Part shown: piece by piece, positions 25,133 through 37,022 of the stretch
Layout: each line of letters starts with the position of its first letter
How positions within the stretch are numbered: position 1 is the stretch's first letter
Assembly (NCBI RefSeq): GCF_019703515.2
Contig: NC_059358.1
Coordinates: 48,316,594 to 48,380,593, forward strand
Origin: Myxocyprinus asiaticus
Lineage: Eukaryota > Chordata > Actinopteri > Cypriniformes > Catostomidae
Reading direction: 5' to 3'
Length of the DNA stretch: 64,000 nt
Notes under the pieces: generated by a model
What the model was told of the DNA's origin: nothing
What the model saw: only the letters and a program-made list of their open reading frames with translations
Databases searched by the model: none
Made by a program: the position numbers and the translations under genes

Positions 25133-25747
25133 GATCAGCCACAACATTAAAACCACCTGCCTAATATTGTGTAGGTCCCCCTCATGCTGCCAATACAGCG
25201 CCAACCTGCATCTCAGAATAGCATTCTGAGATGATATTCTTCTCACCACAATTGTAAAGAGCAGTTATCTGAGTTACCATAGACTTTGTCAGTTCAAACC
25301 AGTCTGGTTATTATCTGTTGACCTCTCTCACCAACAAGGCATTTCCGTCCACAAAACTGCTGCTCACTGGATGTTTTTTGTTTTTGGCATCGAGTAAATT
25401 CTAGAGACTGTTGTGTGTGAAAATCCCAGGAGATCAGCAGTTACAGAAATACTCAAACCAGCCCGTCTGGCACCAACAATCATCCATGCGATTATCTAAT
25501 CAGCCAATCGTGTGGCAGCAGTGCAGTGCATAAAATCATGCAGATACGGGTCAGGAGCTTCAGTTAATGTTCACATCAACTATCAGAATGGGGAAAATGT
25601 GATCTCAGTGATTTGGACCGTGGCATGATTGTTGGTGCCAGATGGACTGGTCTGAGTATTTCTGTAACTGCTGATCTCCTGTTTGGCGGCACAAGGGTGA
25701 CCTACACAATATTAGGCAGGTGGTTTTAATGTTGTGGCTAATCGGTG
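25129..25747 (+). mobile_element. Tc1-like deletion derivative (619 bp)
   Basis: Left end CGATCAGCCACAACATTAAA and right end TTTAATGTTGTGGCTAATCG are inverted; the match runs about 48 bases on each side and TA flanks the element. On the plus strand near 25588-25680 a remnant of the transposase N-terminus survives (MGKM, then frames giving GMIVGARWTGLSIS). A secondary inverted repeat in the interior (GATCAGCAGTTACAGAAATA near 25432 against its mirror near 25660) gives a longer foldback. Confidence 0.8.
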
Positions 25748-25940
25748 TATATATACACTACCAGTCAAAAGTTTTGAAACACTTATTCATTCTTTATTAT
25801 AATTGTTTTCACATTTTAGAATAATAGTAAAGTCATCAAAACTATGGAATAACATAAATGGATCTATGGGAATTATGTTGTGACTAAACAAAATCTCAAA
25901 TAAATCAAAACTGTGTTATATTTTAGCATCTTCAAAGTAG

Positions 25941-28051
25941 TGTTGGGCCTCATGTATTCAGATAGAAGACAAAAGCAGGCCTAACACAGTCGAAAAACCT
26001 AATTCAAGCCCCCACATTCCAAGTCGTAAATCTTACTGATAAAAATTGCGCCAAAATCAAACAAAGGGAGTCCAAAACAGACTACAAATCCCATGAAGCC
26101 TTGCTCACTAAAGGATCAAACTCTCAACTCCTATTGGATGAGGCACACAACAGAACGTCCCTCAAACATGACATCATCAGGAGTTGAAATACCTCTGAAA
26201 TGCTTTCGGGATTTGCTTCCAGCAACTTTGTTTGCAGCGTGTGGACGCAGCTCTTCGCTGCTCTCAGGTGCAACCTCGTGGCACAAGGAAGTAATGTCCG
26301 ACTTGAAACTGTGGTCATACAATCTCCATCTCGCTGGACGAGTTGAGATTACTCTGTGTTCAACCGAACACTCTAACGGATCCGAAGGAGACTGCCGAGC
26401 AATTCGCATCTTCATCCGTTGGCCTACAGGAGTGAAGAGATTAAAGATTTCTCTTCCATCTTCAATCAAGTCGACATTTCTGAGTTCTCCGCCAGCCCGC
26501 CGAGAATCAACAGCCGTACCGCCCGCCGACAGAGCGAGGAAACGACCACCCGTCATCACCCGAGCCTCAAGGAACCGGGTCAGAGTTAAAGGACGGAGGA
26601 AAACACATTCTACCTGTATCCTCATGCGATTCAAGTAAGAGATTTATGTCTGGGCAGAGATAGAATATTATAGTGTGTTATTCTTGTGTATCAAGGTTTT
26701 TGCTTGTACAGTTTACGGACCGCCATGTCCGCTCATTATTAATACTCAGGGTATTAATTATCACAATTTTGTTTTGCTGTATTGTGGTTCAACCAAATTG
26801 GACTGTTATGCAATTTCGCCATCGTGGGTGAGACAGGTAAACTTCAGAGTTCATCCATTAAATAGTCAAAGTATGCGGGACTGTTTACGAGCCGTCCACC
26901 GCGTCTCTGAGCGATGAACTAACAGCTGCTTTCTCTCCCACGATCGCGAAATCGGCTTTAGGGCTGTCACTTCTCTCTCTCTCTCGTACTAACCACACAC
27001 ACACACACACACACGCAGGCACGCGACCCCTCACAAACATTCTGGCACACATTTTGGCTCGTAGATAGCTTAAATGCTAAAGCCCAGCTTTGTCCCTAAG
27101 CTATCGTACAAGCGGATACACGCGGTAACTGGTAGACGCCAGTTGCCATTGACTGGTTTCTCTCCGCCCCCATTCGCGGTCATATTCCCTGGCTGGAAGT
27201 CTCGCGTGACATACTCTCCACGAGAGTCACGTCCGCCATTTTGTGCACGTCCCTCCTTACACACACACACACTGTCACACACACACCTTATGTGTTATAG
27301 GATTATTTTTATTTCCATATCTAATCATATCACTGTTTAGTTTGTAGCTGTAAGTCGGAAGTTTATTGACTGCATTGTATTAATTATTAATTGATATTAC
27401 TGCATAAATAAACTTTGTTTATATTACAAAGAGAAGTGTTTTGGTTTGTTTTGCATACGCCTGTGTCATGCTGATGGGATGTCAGTGCTTGGATTCAAAC
27501 CTTCATTCATTGTTTTTTTTTCCAGCGAAAATCGATATTCTTCGGATGCCGATTTTCCTAAGAAAACAATCTAATATTGAGACTGTTTTACTATTTGGTT
27601 ATTAGTCCCTGATTTCAGGGTGGTGCCTCGTCAATGTTAATCCTTGTTAATATTCTATTGATTTTTGATAATTGATAATTATCTTTGATGATTGTTGAAT
27701 TTGAATGATCAATAAGCTAGTGTTTATTTTAATTAATGTTTCATCGATGTTAACAATTAATGATTATCTTTGATAATTGTGGATTTAAAGGATTAAAAAA
27801 AATAGCTAACATTGATTCTCATCAATGTTCTATTGATTTTAATAATTAATAATTATCTTTGGTAATTATTAATTATTGCTAAAAAACAAACCCACTCCTA
27901 AACGTAGCGCATTACATTTACTGGAGCCCCATATGAGGTTTTAATGAGTTAGATTCAATTGATTAATTTAATTATTAATTAATAACTAAAGAAATAATTA
28001 TTAATTATTTCTGATAGTAACACTGATCTAAACAACCAGTAAAGCCCTACA
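25941..28051 (+). mobile_element. Solo LTR, copy 1 (2111 bp)
   Basis: Begins TGTTGGGCC and ends GCCCTACA, the TG...CA short inverted ends of LTR retrotransposons, with perfect 4-bp flanks gtag (25937-25940 and 28052-28055). The orientation comes from an AATAAA signal (27407-27412) in the 3' third. No gag, pol or second LTR adjoins it, so a solo LTR left by LTR-LTR recombination is the simplest reading. The 181-codon plus frame at 26093-26638 is interrupted in the other two copies and is not treated as a gene. The last 450 bases are very AT-rich. A Gypsy or BEL family is possible; the sequence alone does not decide. Confidence 0.82.
26081..26098 (+). promoter_or_regulatory. ZNF143/THAP11-like motif in solo LTR copy 1
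   Basis: ACTACAAATCCCATGAAG resembles the vertebrate ZNF143 (Staf) consensus ACTACAATTCCCAGAATGC, with changes at the AT core and the 3' part. The same string is present in copy 2 (40701) and, with one C lost, in copy 3 (near 61195). Binding is inferred. Confidence 0.4.
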
Positions 28052-28411
28052 GTAGTCACCATTTGCCTAGAATTTGCAGACATGTACTCTTGACATTTTC
28101 TCAAGCAACTTCTTGAGGTATCACCCTGGGATGCTTTTTAAACAGCATTGAAGGAGTTCCCATCTATGTTGGGCACTTATTGGCTGCTTTTCTTTATTAT
28201 TTGGTCCAAGTCATCAATTTCAAAAACTTTTTTTTTTTTATTATTATTATTAAATTTTAGATTTATAATGAAATAAATTAATTTTGGTGGCACAATTATA
28301 TTTTTGTCTGCAAAACTAATTTCAAACATTTAAGCATACACCTTCAGATCAAAAGATTTTTAAGATCATGAGAAACATTTCAGTCAAGTTTTTCAAAACT
28401 TTTGACCGGTA

Positions 28412-28414
<3 letters not shown>

Positions 28415-28472
<58 letters not shown>

Positions 28473-28631
28473 TTCATATAATTTATATAAATATATTACA
28501 GTATATGTTATGAAATGGTTGAAATTATATTATTTTTTACTTTATATATAAAAAAAATTATAATATTATTGCTATGCCTTATATATGCAAAATGTTGCAT
28601 TTTAAATATTTTATGCATAATAATATTTATA
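28415..28631. repeat. (TA)n microsatellite and short AT-rich spacer
   Basis: About 50 bases of TA repeat after the split MITE, then AT-rich sequence up to the next Tc1-derived element. Confidence 0.9.
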
Positions 28632-29302
28632 CACTGGTGGCCAAATGTTTGGAAAAATTTACAGATTTTGCTGTTTCGGAAGGAAATTGGTACTTTAATT
28701 CACCAAAGTGGCATTCAACTGATCACAAAATATAATCAGGACATTACTGATGTAAAAAACAGCACCATTTTCATGTACAACAGTAAAGAGAAGACTCAGG
28801 GGTGCAGGCCTTATGGGAAGAATTGCAAAGAAAAAGACACTTTTGAAACAGAAAAACAAAAAGAAAAGGTTAGAGTAGGCAAAGAAACACAGACATTGGA
28901 CAACAGATAATTAGAAAAGAGTGTTATGGATCTTAAACCCAGCTTTTGTGGGATCAACTAGACTGTAAGGTGTGTGAGAAGTGCCCAACAAGACACATCT
29001 ATGGCAAGTGCTACAGGAAGTGTGGGGTGAAATGTCACCTGAGTATCTGGACAAACTGACAGCTAGAATGCCAAGGATCTGCAAAGCTGTCATTGCTGCA
29101 CGTGGAGGATTTTTTGATGAGAACTCTTTGAAGTAGTTCAAGAAGTTGTTTTTTTTTTTTTCAAATTGTAATAGTAATTTTTCATATTATTAATATCCTG
29201 ACTATACATTGTGATTAGTTGAATGCCACTTTGGTGAATAAAAGTACCGATTTCTTTCCATAAGAGCAAAATCTGTACATTATTCCAAACTTCTGGCCAC
29301 CA

Positions 29303-29305
<3 letters not shown>
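28632..29305 (+). mobile_element. Tc1-derived element with ~95-bp inverted ends
   Basis: Left end CACTGGTGGCCAAATGTTTG and right end CTTCTGGCCACCAGTG are inverted, and similarity continues for about 95 bases to CACTTTGGTG-type strings. TA precedes the left end. The interior carries a transposase C-terminal remnant near 29026-29136 (EYLDKLTARMPRICKAVIAA, then GGFFDENS) after a broken central part, so the element is a dead deletion derivative of a Tc1-like transposon. Confidence 0.82.

Positions 29306-29381
<76 letters not shown>
29306..29381. repeat. (GT)n/(TA)n microsatellite
   Basis: A short GT run, then about 70 bases of TA directly right of the Tc1-derived element. Confidence 0.95.
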
Positions 29382-29385
<4 letters not shown>

Positions 29386-30489
29386 CACTGTAAATTTATT
29401 TCTCATATAACCTAAAAACGTGCTTCAACACACCTAGTAACATCTAAAATAACTGGTTTTATTCAAGTAAAAAAATATATTACTTAATATGACTAAATAA
29501 ACATCACCACATTATGTTACACCATATTTTAAAGGTTCAGGTCAGGTAGAAATAGCTCATAAAGGTAACAGCTGTGCATTTTCACTGGCCTACACAGTGT
29601 AGATTATTCATGTTTAGTCAAACTTTAACATGTATTTCATTTTATAACATTCTTGTCATGACTTGTCCATTTACTAAAAACATAAACACTAAAACTCAGT
29701 GTGTTGTGGTTGAGTGAATAATTAAACCATGAATGAGAAACTGCAGACTAATAATGAGTAAAGGGAGAAAAAATTACTGTGTGAGTCAGGGGAAAACACT
29801 TAATATCCTGTAATCTATGAAAGAGTAGCACACATGTGGGGTTTACACCCTCCATAAAGTTTGGTAAATTTGCTTAGGCAATAGATTGTGAGTTATTGTA
29901 CACATACGCCTGAAGAAATTGCTGGATTTAATATCCGCTGCTTCATGAATGACCTGCTTTGTTTTATTTTGGTTAATTATTTTTTGATAGATCCCTGACC
30001 TTCACTTCCACTGACACTATGAGGACATATACACTAGCTTTTGTACATGTATGTGCAATGTTGTCACCACTGATAATACTTCATCTTCACTTCTCACCTC
30101 ACCATATACAGTTTCATTAGTGCTAAACGTGACCGTGTGCAGCAGTATGCAGTGATGCACAGCTGTGTCAGCATCAGTGTACTGCAGTGCACATGAAGCA
30201 TGCTGCATTTTCTGCTCATTTGTAATCACACATATACCACATACTGTATCTCCATTTCTTATCGTTCGCTTCACAGCTTTATTAGTCTTCAAGTACAATG
30301 TTAAAACACATGCAGTGACCCCAGTATATGCACACTTAAATATGGTATAATTTTATTGTTAAAACATCAAACTAAATTGCATCTGAAAAAAAAAAAAAAA
30401 AGATTTAAGAGCTTTTCTCAGAACTCAATTCATATCCAAATTATAAGAATGTTCTGCAACTTTTATTGAGATTTCTTTCTTAGATTTTT
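29382..30489. other. Unassigned
   Basis: No supported gene or repeat end. Frames of 60-93 codons near 30017-30350 lack motifs. Confidence 0.4.
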
Positions 30490-30786
30490 CAGTAACACTT
30501 TACATTTATGTTCCATTTGTTAACAGATTATAAAGGGGTTCATTAATGACTAATTACAAATCGATTATAAATCAATGATATGAGGTTATAACAACAAAAC
30601 AACATGTTGTTTTTGATTAATATAAGCATAACTAAGTGTATTTATAAAGCATTTATAACATGACAGTCTCCCTTTTATTCATGTTGTTATAACTGCATAT
30701 AGTATCAATGATTTATAATGGATTTGTAAATGACGTATAAGTCATTAATGAAGCCCTTTATAAAACCTTTATTTAAATTGTTACCG
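30490..30786. mobile_element. Short inverted-repeat MITE (about 297 bp)
   Basis: Left end CAGTAACACTTTACATTTAT, with TTATAAAGGG further in, is mirrored by CCCTTTATAAAACC and AAATTGTTACCG on the right. The core repeats TTATAA strings on both arms. It resembles a common fish MITE; superfamily unassigned. Confidence 0.6.
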
Positions 30787-31855
30787 ACTTTACTGACAGC
30801 AGAATTTAAACAAGCTGAGCTTTCCTGGCATCTTTTGACACCAGGGAAATTTAGAACATTTAATGAATATACATGAATATAATGTCTTATGAACTCAAAA
30901 ATGTCATCAAAAGTTGTTCAGCACACCTGTGATTCATACAGAAGGCAAACGAGATTTGAAAATGAAACCTGTTCACCCCCTTCTGTCCAAACAGCACAAT
31001 TGAACTCTGTGCTGCTGTCTTGTACTGTGTGCTCTCACTGTATGCCACACCATTAGGTATTATTTGTATGTGTTTGAAGGCACATCAGCTACTGTAGATA
31101 CATGTTCTCAAGTATATTTGGATCAATATAAGAAAACTGTTCTGTTGTCTCTTCAAGACATAATTAAAGGCCAATTAATGGGTGTCAGGCATAGGGGATT
31201 GAAAATATCATTAACTCAGTATCAAATCAATACATCAATGGAAAGTGATCACCATAAAAGAAAAACAAATATATTAGTATTTAGTATTAAGTATTAAGAT
31301 TGGATTCTTTGGGTTTGGGTGCGTTGGTATAGGTGAAAAGGCTAATATATTTTAGTACCAGGCATTTATGAAGGATTGCAGAGGTATCAGAGATTTTGTG
31401 TCATGATTGATTCATCATATGTCACATCTGTAGAATCGCTCACTTGCAGTATATTGCTATTGCAGAGGTTTTTACTCTGGAAACATGCCACACTTGCACT
31501 TTAAACTGCAAGGAAACAACCTGAAACCACTTTTGTATTCAATTAAATCATAAATGTTAATTAAAAACATATTTGTTCATATTTCTGTACACATAATTAA
31601 ATATACATTCAGTCTACAGTAGTCATTGCATATTGAACAGCTGTTTCATGTCATTGCCTGACCACCAGAGGAATAAAAAGTGCAGTTTAGGAAAGAAAGT
31701 CATCCTGTATGGGTATGAAACAACATAGGGTGAGTAAATGATGACAGATTCTTTTACTTTTTCTGTGAATTATTATATACAGCTAAAGATGATGCAATGA
31801 TGCATGTGAGACAATCTGTCAAATAAAATCAATAAATCAGCCAAAGTGCAGAGAC
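30787..31855. other. Unassigned; MITE scrap near 31690-31745
   Basis: No gene. AGGGTGAGTAAATGATGACA near 31728 matches the arm of the MITE family at 20129 and 57299 and is probably a truncated copy. Confidence 0.4.
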
Positions 31856-31859
31856 TCTA

Positions 31860-32800
31860 AGGGTGTTTTCATACTTGAGTCCTCTTTAAAAGAACCAAAC
31901 TCAGACCCCTTTAAGTGGACCAAAAAGTTTACCGAGTGAAAAAGGACCCAGTTCACTTTGCGTTCACACTGTCTGAGACCTTGTAAGTGGGTTCAGATCT
32001 CTTTTTGGTCCACTTTACCAGTTACGGAGTCTCAGGGGGCTTTCACACTAGGCACCTTTGCTGCAGTCCGATTCCGAGTGCGATTGTTCCCGGTGCCCCC
32101 CGCAACTTTGGTCTGGTTTCACACTCACTTGATTCTATCGAACCCCGGTCCATTTGCGTTCATCTTACGTTATCACAAACACGCACGGAGAACACATCGC
32201 GACTCATCATACTTTTTGTTTTTTTGTTATTTTGGTGCCATTATGCACAGTAGAGTGAACGACAACTGCGTATATGTGCGATTCATGGTGTAACTCATCA
32301 GATGTCCAGGGGAAGGCAGCTTGCTGCTGCTCGCAAACAGTGTTTTTTGAGGAGACAGCTGATTGCAAGGAATTCATTTGCATCTTTGTTTTCACTGCAC
32401 GCTTAAGCTCATGTCCAAGGTGAAGTTATCGCCACTGTCATCTCCTATTATACCCTATATTTATAACCTATAATAGTATTTATATATAGTATTTATAAGG
32501 TGTATAGATAGATAGATAGATGTCGTCATCGGCTAAAACTCATGCGCAGGTGACTCAAACTCATTACTTCCTTAACGAGTGCGCACCCGAGTCTGAGTTG
32601 CTTTCACATTCATGCGAATCGCGCTACAGTTCCATTGCAACCGAACTCAGACCACCTCCTACAGGTAGTCTCGGGTTCAGTACCGCGGTGCGCTCCCCGG
32701 TCCACATGACAGCTTTCACATTACCAATTTTTCATGCGAACCGTGCTGTTTCGAACTAAACTGCCAGTGTGAAAGCACCCTCAGTTCTTTTTGCATTCAA
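31860..32800. mobile_element. Two nested MITEs with TTCACAC-type ends
   Basis: An outer element begins near 31860 (AGGGTGTTTTCATACTTGAG, GTGGACCAAAAAG). Inside it a second begins GGGGGCTTTCACACTAGGCA near 32035 and ends CAGTGTGAAAGCACCC near 32780; the inner flanks share TCA. The outer right end is uncertain. Two overlapping plus frames of 88 and 111 codons translate the repeat. Confidence 0.5.
32505..32520. repeat. (GATA)n microsatellite
   Basis: Four GATA units, inside the nested MITE region. Confidence 0.9.
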
Positions 32801-33780
32801 ACTCTGTGTCATTTGTGAGGCCGAGCACACTTTAAAAATATATAGTATTTATTATATTAGTGCTATATTTTTTGCTAAGAGTACAAATAAATATTAACTT
32901 ATAAGGTCATGTTAATATGTTCAATGCTCTCAAAATGAATAAGCAGCATAAGAACAAGAGTCTATGTTCAATAGAACTTATTTTATTGATCTTTGGCATC
33001 AATATCATGTAATTCTGTATTATTACATATTGTTTCATACATTAAAAGAAAGGTAATGCAATAGAACTGAATGCACTGTATTTATATATTTAAAGAAATC
33101 CTGGATTTAAAGGCAACATTCAACATTCATGGTAGATTAATTTCATTAACAACAAACAATAAGATTAATCACAGTTTGTTTAATCTTCTGACAGCCTCGG
33201 TTTACTTCCATTCATAGAATACAATATACTGTATATTCCTGTAAAAATGTTCATGCGGCTTTCAAGGCATCCGGTTAAACCCTCAAATCTTCATTTGCAC
33301 AGACCACTAAATAAAGACCTTTGAGTTAATTTCGTGAGTAGTTTACAAGAGTTTAATATGCTTTTCATAGAAACAGACCCTGTGTCTCAATCAGCTCCCT
33401 ATGTCGTGAATCAGTAAATCATGAACACTAATTCGGGCCACTCAACATTGGGACTTATGACTCACTTATGACTCAGTCACCTGCAACACAACGAGCTCGC
33501 GCATTAAAGCGCAGCCGTTATTAATCAGCACCATCCTGTATAAATGACACTTGACTCTATCGTTCATTTTCTTTGAAGATATTCAAACGTACAGTGTTAT
33601 TATAACAGATAAATAAAGAAATAAAAATATATTGGAGTTCATTTTAAAGCTTCTTTTAACAACATATATTTAAAAGATTATTTCACTTTCATCATAATTA
33701 TGAATGAAAGACATTACAAACAACATCTCTTTTAAAGAGGAAATAAGACTTGTACTTCATAGTTTTACACTTGTGCTTGT
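32801..33780. other. Unassigned AT-rich stretch
   Basis: No gene or repeat end recognised. Confidence 0.4.
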
Positions 33781-33784
33781 CATC

Positions 33785-34070
33785 TAACAACTTGAGAGAC
33801 GTCAGAAGACATGACGACGTTTCCGGTAAGGGAACGTAGGTGTGGCTGTGTCTCGTTTCGAAGGCTGCGTGCAAGGTAGGACGCGTTCTTTGAAGGCTGC
33901 AGTATACCGAGATTCCTCCTTTAAACAAGCGTCATTTAAACGAGACGGCCTTCATAGGACAAACGGAAACGGAACGGAACATGGTTGCTATGACAGCACG
34001 CCACTCTTTTACAAGCGCGAACGCTTCGCGTGAGAAGGGAACAAAGTCCCTTTAGAAGGGAATGTATGAG
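33785..34070. repeat. GC-richer MITE-like segment
   Basis: Holds TCTCGTTTCGAAGGCTGCG and related GGCTGC strings that recur in the MITE at 34309-34552, so it is likely a relative or degraded copy. No terminal pair could be fixed. Confidence 0.4.
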
Positions 34071-34308
34071 GTACATTTTAGGAGAGTTATAATGATGCAG
34101 AGAGAAAAGAAAATAGATTTTACAGTTGTACTTTAGTCTAATACTTTATTTTAATTATATATTAATATAATTATGCATATTATATACTCTGCACTCATCT
34201 ACTGAGGTACTTCAACTTGGGAATTAACATTCCTTGTGTTTGAACATCATATTTACGGGCAAATTGGCGTCTTTTTTTTTTTTTTTTTTTTTAGACATTT
34301 CCATTGAT

Positions 34309-34552
34309 GCAAAGAATTGTGGGTTGTGAGTGCCCACGAAGGATACACCTCCGTGTATCCTTCGGAAGTGTGCATCCTCCGAATTCTCGTTTGGAAGGCT
34401 GCGTCCTCCGGAGGTCGCATTTGTCGGCCGCATACGTCATCGAGGCTGTCTCGTTTCATAAAAGCGAGTAGGAGTGCGACCTTCTTTCTCGGGAATTCGG
34501 AAGATGAATGAGGTGTATCCTTCGTGGGCACTCACAACCCACAATTCTTTGC
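34309..34552. mobile_element. MITE with perfect 42-bp terminal inverted repeats
   Basis: Positions 34309-34350 and 34511-34552 are exact inverted copies over 42 bases (starting GCAAAGAATTGTGGGTTG). The 244-bp element has no gene. Perfect arms suggest a recent insertion or recent arm homogenisation. Flanks do not show a clear duplication. Superfamily unknown. Confidence 0.85.
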
Positions 34553-34896
34553 TTCAACGTCCTCTTTTTCCCGGACATGTCCTCTTTTTCGGACCTTAAA
34601 AAAGCGTCCGGCCGGGATTTCTAAATTTGCGAAAATGTCCGGGATTCAGCTTTAGTTGCATTGTGATGTGCATCTGGTCTAATACTTCATTGTGTGTGCG
34701 CGCATATTTGCATTGCTTTAACCCCTCTTTGTAAGTCCCGCCTTCTCGCACACCAATTGGTCGATAATAAGAGGCTTGCAGCAACTATTGGCCAAATTCC
34801 TGCCTGTCAATCTCTCCACGAATGCGTGAAGCGCTGTTGTGTTCAGCACCAAACAGTTGCTTGACAGTAGCAGCAAATGACAGCTGAGTGGAAACA

Positions 34897-35400
34897 ATGC
34901 CCAAACGAAAGTGCAAATTTACAGAAGATTTGCACAACAAATTCCCATGCTTTCATCCAGGTCGAGATCTGTGGGAAGCAGAATATATGACATTCAGGGG
35001 CAGTGGTGGCTCAGTGGTTAAGGCACTGTGTTACTGACTTGAAGGTGGGAGGTTCAAGCCCCAGTACTGCGAAGATGCCACTGTTGGACCTGTGAGCAAG
35101 GCCCTTGACCCTATCTCCTCCAGGGGTGCTGCATCATGGCTGACCCTGCACTCTGACCCCAGCTTGGCTGGGATATGTGAAAACAAATAAATGTAGCTGT
35201 ATAAATGCAAAAAATGTATGTATAATGTGTGACCGAAATAAAGGCTTCTGTTCTAAAGCTGGCACTTATGTGTCAGTTGCTAATAAAGGTGCAAGTGATT
35301 TAGAAGCACACATTAGCTCTGTGGAGCATAAAGGATCAGCAACAGGTGAAAGCTCATCAGATAAATTAATAGACTACTTTTTGCAACCAGGTAAAATTGT
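34897..35400 (+). pseudogene. Zinc-finger-like N-terminal relic, split by a V-SINE
   Basis: An ATG at 34897 opens MPKRKCKFTEDLHNKFPCF, then HPGRDLWEAEYMTF, and is cut by the SINE at 34997. After the SINE the text resumes (from about 35227) as MCDRNKGFCSKAGTYVSVAN and SDLEAHISSVEHK, then LIDYFLQPGK. The mix of Cys positions and a spaced H...H (EAHISSVEH) resembles the BED/TTF-type finger at the start of hAT-related transposase-like proteins I recall from fish. That link is inference. The likely metal-binding Cys pair before the SINE reads Y and F here, so the finger is probably inactive even apart from the insertion. Confidence 0.55.
34997..35210 (+). mobile_element. V-SINE-type SINE, tRNA-derived
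   Basis: Head GGGGCAGTGGTGGCTCAGTG holds an A box; GAGGTTCAAGCCCC is the B box about 40 bases later. The central block CCTGTGAGCAAGGCCCTTGA and GGCTGACCCTGCACTCTGAC is the vertebrate V-SINE core as I recall it. The tail is A-rich with AATAAATG. It sits inside the coding relic and is therefore younger than it. Confidence 0.85.
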
Positions 35401-35518
35401 TATCACATGGCTTCATTTTCCATGGCCATTCAAAATAATAGTAATAGTTAATGAAGGTACACTCATGGCATCAAATATTTTGTTTTAGTACATGGACATT
35501 CAAAAGAATGTTGGAAAT

Positions 35519-35520
<2 letters not shown>

Positions 35521-35587
<67 letters not shown>
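35521..35587. repeat. (TA)n microsatellite
   Basis: About 65 bases of TA. A smaller (CA)n run follows near 35641-35665. Confidence 0.97.
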
Positions 35588-35590
<3 letters not shown>

Positions 35591-35689
35591 AAGCTAATAG
35601 AGTGTAGAATTATAGATGATAACATGCTCACAATGCAGAACACACACACACACACATACACACACGTTTGCAAAATACATTTTTAACAT

Positions 35690-36830
35690 AGAAAGTTTGA
35701 AATTGCAATTATTTTGATAATGCTTACTCTGATTCTTCTGTTTTATTTTCAGAATTTTGCATTTTTGTTTCTTAATGTTCATTTTCTTGACATCATTATG
35801 CATTTACTTTGAGTTATTAAATTTTTATGTTTCAAATAAATTATTGGTAGAAAAAATACTTATTCTGTCTTTTCTTTGTAACACCAAACAAATTTGATTG
35901 TACGCATAATGAAATTAACTGCAAAAACTGACACTTCAAATCAATTTTAAAATGCTAAACTTGACAAATAACAGTTTGATAATGTCTAACTATATATCCA
36001 AATGCATATCTTGTGATAAAACATAAAACAAGGTTACAAGCCATCAGACCACACAGTAGGTTGCTACAGCCATCTACTGGCTGTTACTGGCATGACATGT
36101 TTTTCAAGTCATTTTATTTATATTTTGTTTACCAGATTGCAGCAATCTGCCTCCAATTTATGTCACATTCTCATATTTTCTTCGTGTTTCTTATAACTTA
36201 TAGAAGTGTAGGTTCTGATTTATTTTATTTTATTTTTTTCAAAAATGTGCTTATTTGTATATGCAAATGAATGGTAAACTTTGGAAATTTACATGTAAAT
36301 AAGATCAAAATAGCATAAAATCATTGCATCATTTTATTGTTCTTACATCAGGGAAGAAAAATAGTATCATTATCATCATCAAAAAATAAGGGTTACACAT
36401 CCAAAAATGACCGCAGATACCAAAGGAAGGTGCCATTTTTTAATACCATAGGAGGGTTAAGGAATACAACAATAAAAATCAAAGAGAATTTTGAGGATAT
36501 AAGCCTGGACATTGGGGTATGATTTATGCATGATGGATTCTAGCAATTATGTTTAGGAACTGTTCACTGAAGATGCAAATTGTACATGAGTGGAAACCAA
36601 GCAACTTTATTTTTTAATAGCTTTAAACCAAATCAGTAATAATTAGTTCAATGGCTGGGATTTACACTAAGAGATTAAAAGTGCATCATTTGACACCCAA
36701 CACCTGTAAACAAACCTTTTATTACTCTCAGAAGCGCTTCCAGTCTCATGCCACTCCTGACTTTAGAATAATGTCCTCCAGCAAGAGTGTTCTGATTTTA
36801 AATGAGATCTCTGGACATGTATAGATCAAG
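35690..36830. other. Unassigned AT-rich stretch
   Basis: No gene or repeat end recognised; frames of 60-85 codons lack motifs. Confidence 0.4.
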
Positions 36831-37022
36831 AATTTACATTTATGCATTTGGCAGACACTTTTATCCAAAGTGACTTACAGTGCCCTTATTACAGGGACAA
36901 TCCCCCTGGAGCAACCTGGAGTTAAGTGCCTTGCTCAAGGACACAATGGTGGTGGGTGTGGGAATTGAACCAACAACCTTTTACTTACCAGTTCAGAGCT
37001 TTAGTCCACTACACCACTCCGC
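36831..37022 (-). mobile_element. V-SINE-type SINE, antisense
   Basis: On the minus strand the head is GGCGGAGTGGTGTAGTGGAC (A box) with GGTTCAATTCC as the B box. The core CCTTGAGCAAGGCACTTAAC follows, and the tail is GATAAAAGTGTCTGCCAAAT running into TGTAAATT. The tail matches the L2-type 3' end used by V-SINEs. Tail-to-head length is about 190 bases, near full size. Confidence 0.85.

Larger units (their letters stand above)
25756..28414 (-). mobile_element. Tc1-derived MITE split by a solo LTR
   Basis: Left end CACTACCAGTCAAAAGTTTT and right end AAAACTTTTGACCGGTAGTG are inverted. Without the LTR (25941-28051) and its duplicated gtag, the halves rejoin into about 540 bases that match the MITE at 24550-25050, including the junction AAAGTAGTCACC. 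The LTR is therefore younger than this MITE. Confidence 0.85.
34557..35490 (+). mobile_element. hAT-type element fragment with coding relic
   Basis: Begins with repeated CTCTTTTTCCCGGAC / CTCTTTTTCGGACC strings, similar to text at 17125-17175, and carries a plus-strand coding relic described separately. A V-SINE lies in the middle. I could not find the right terminus; a long (AT)n tract follows at 35521. Confidence 0.5.

Noticed and set aside
25016..25249. Ile-Tyr repeat proteins across (TA)n tracts (also near 29215, 35492, 24423)
   Set aside because: They are translations of dinucleotide repeats with no start context or conservation.
26093..26638. 181-codon plus-strand frame in solo LTR copy 1
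   Set aside because: The matching frames in copies 2 and 3 are cut by stops and shifts, an equally long frame lies on the other strand, and no domain is recognisable.
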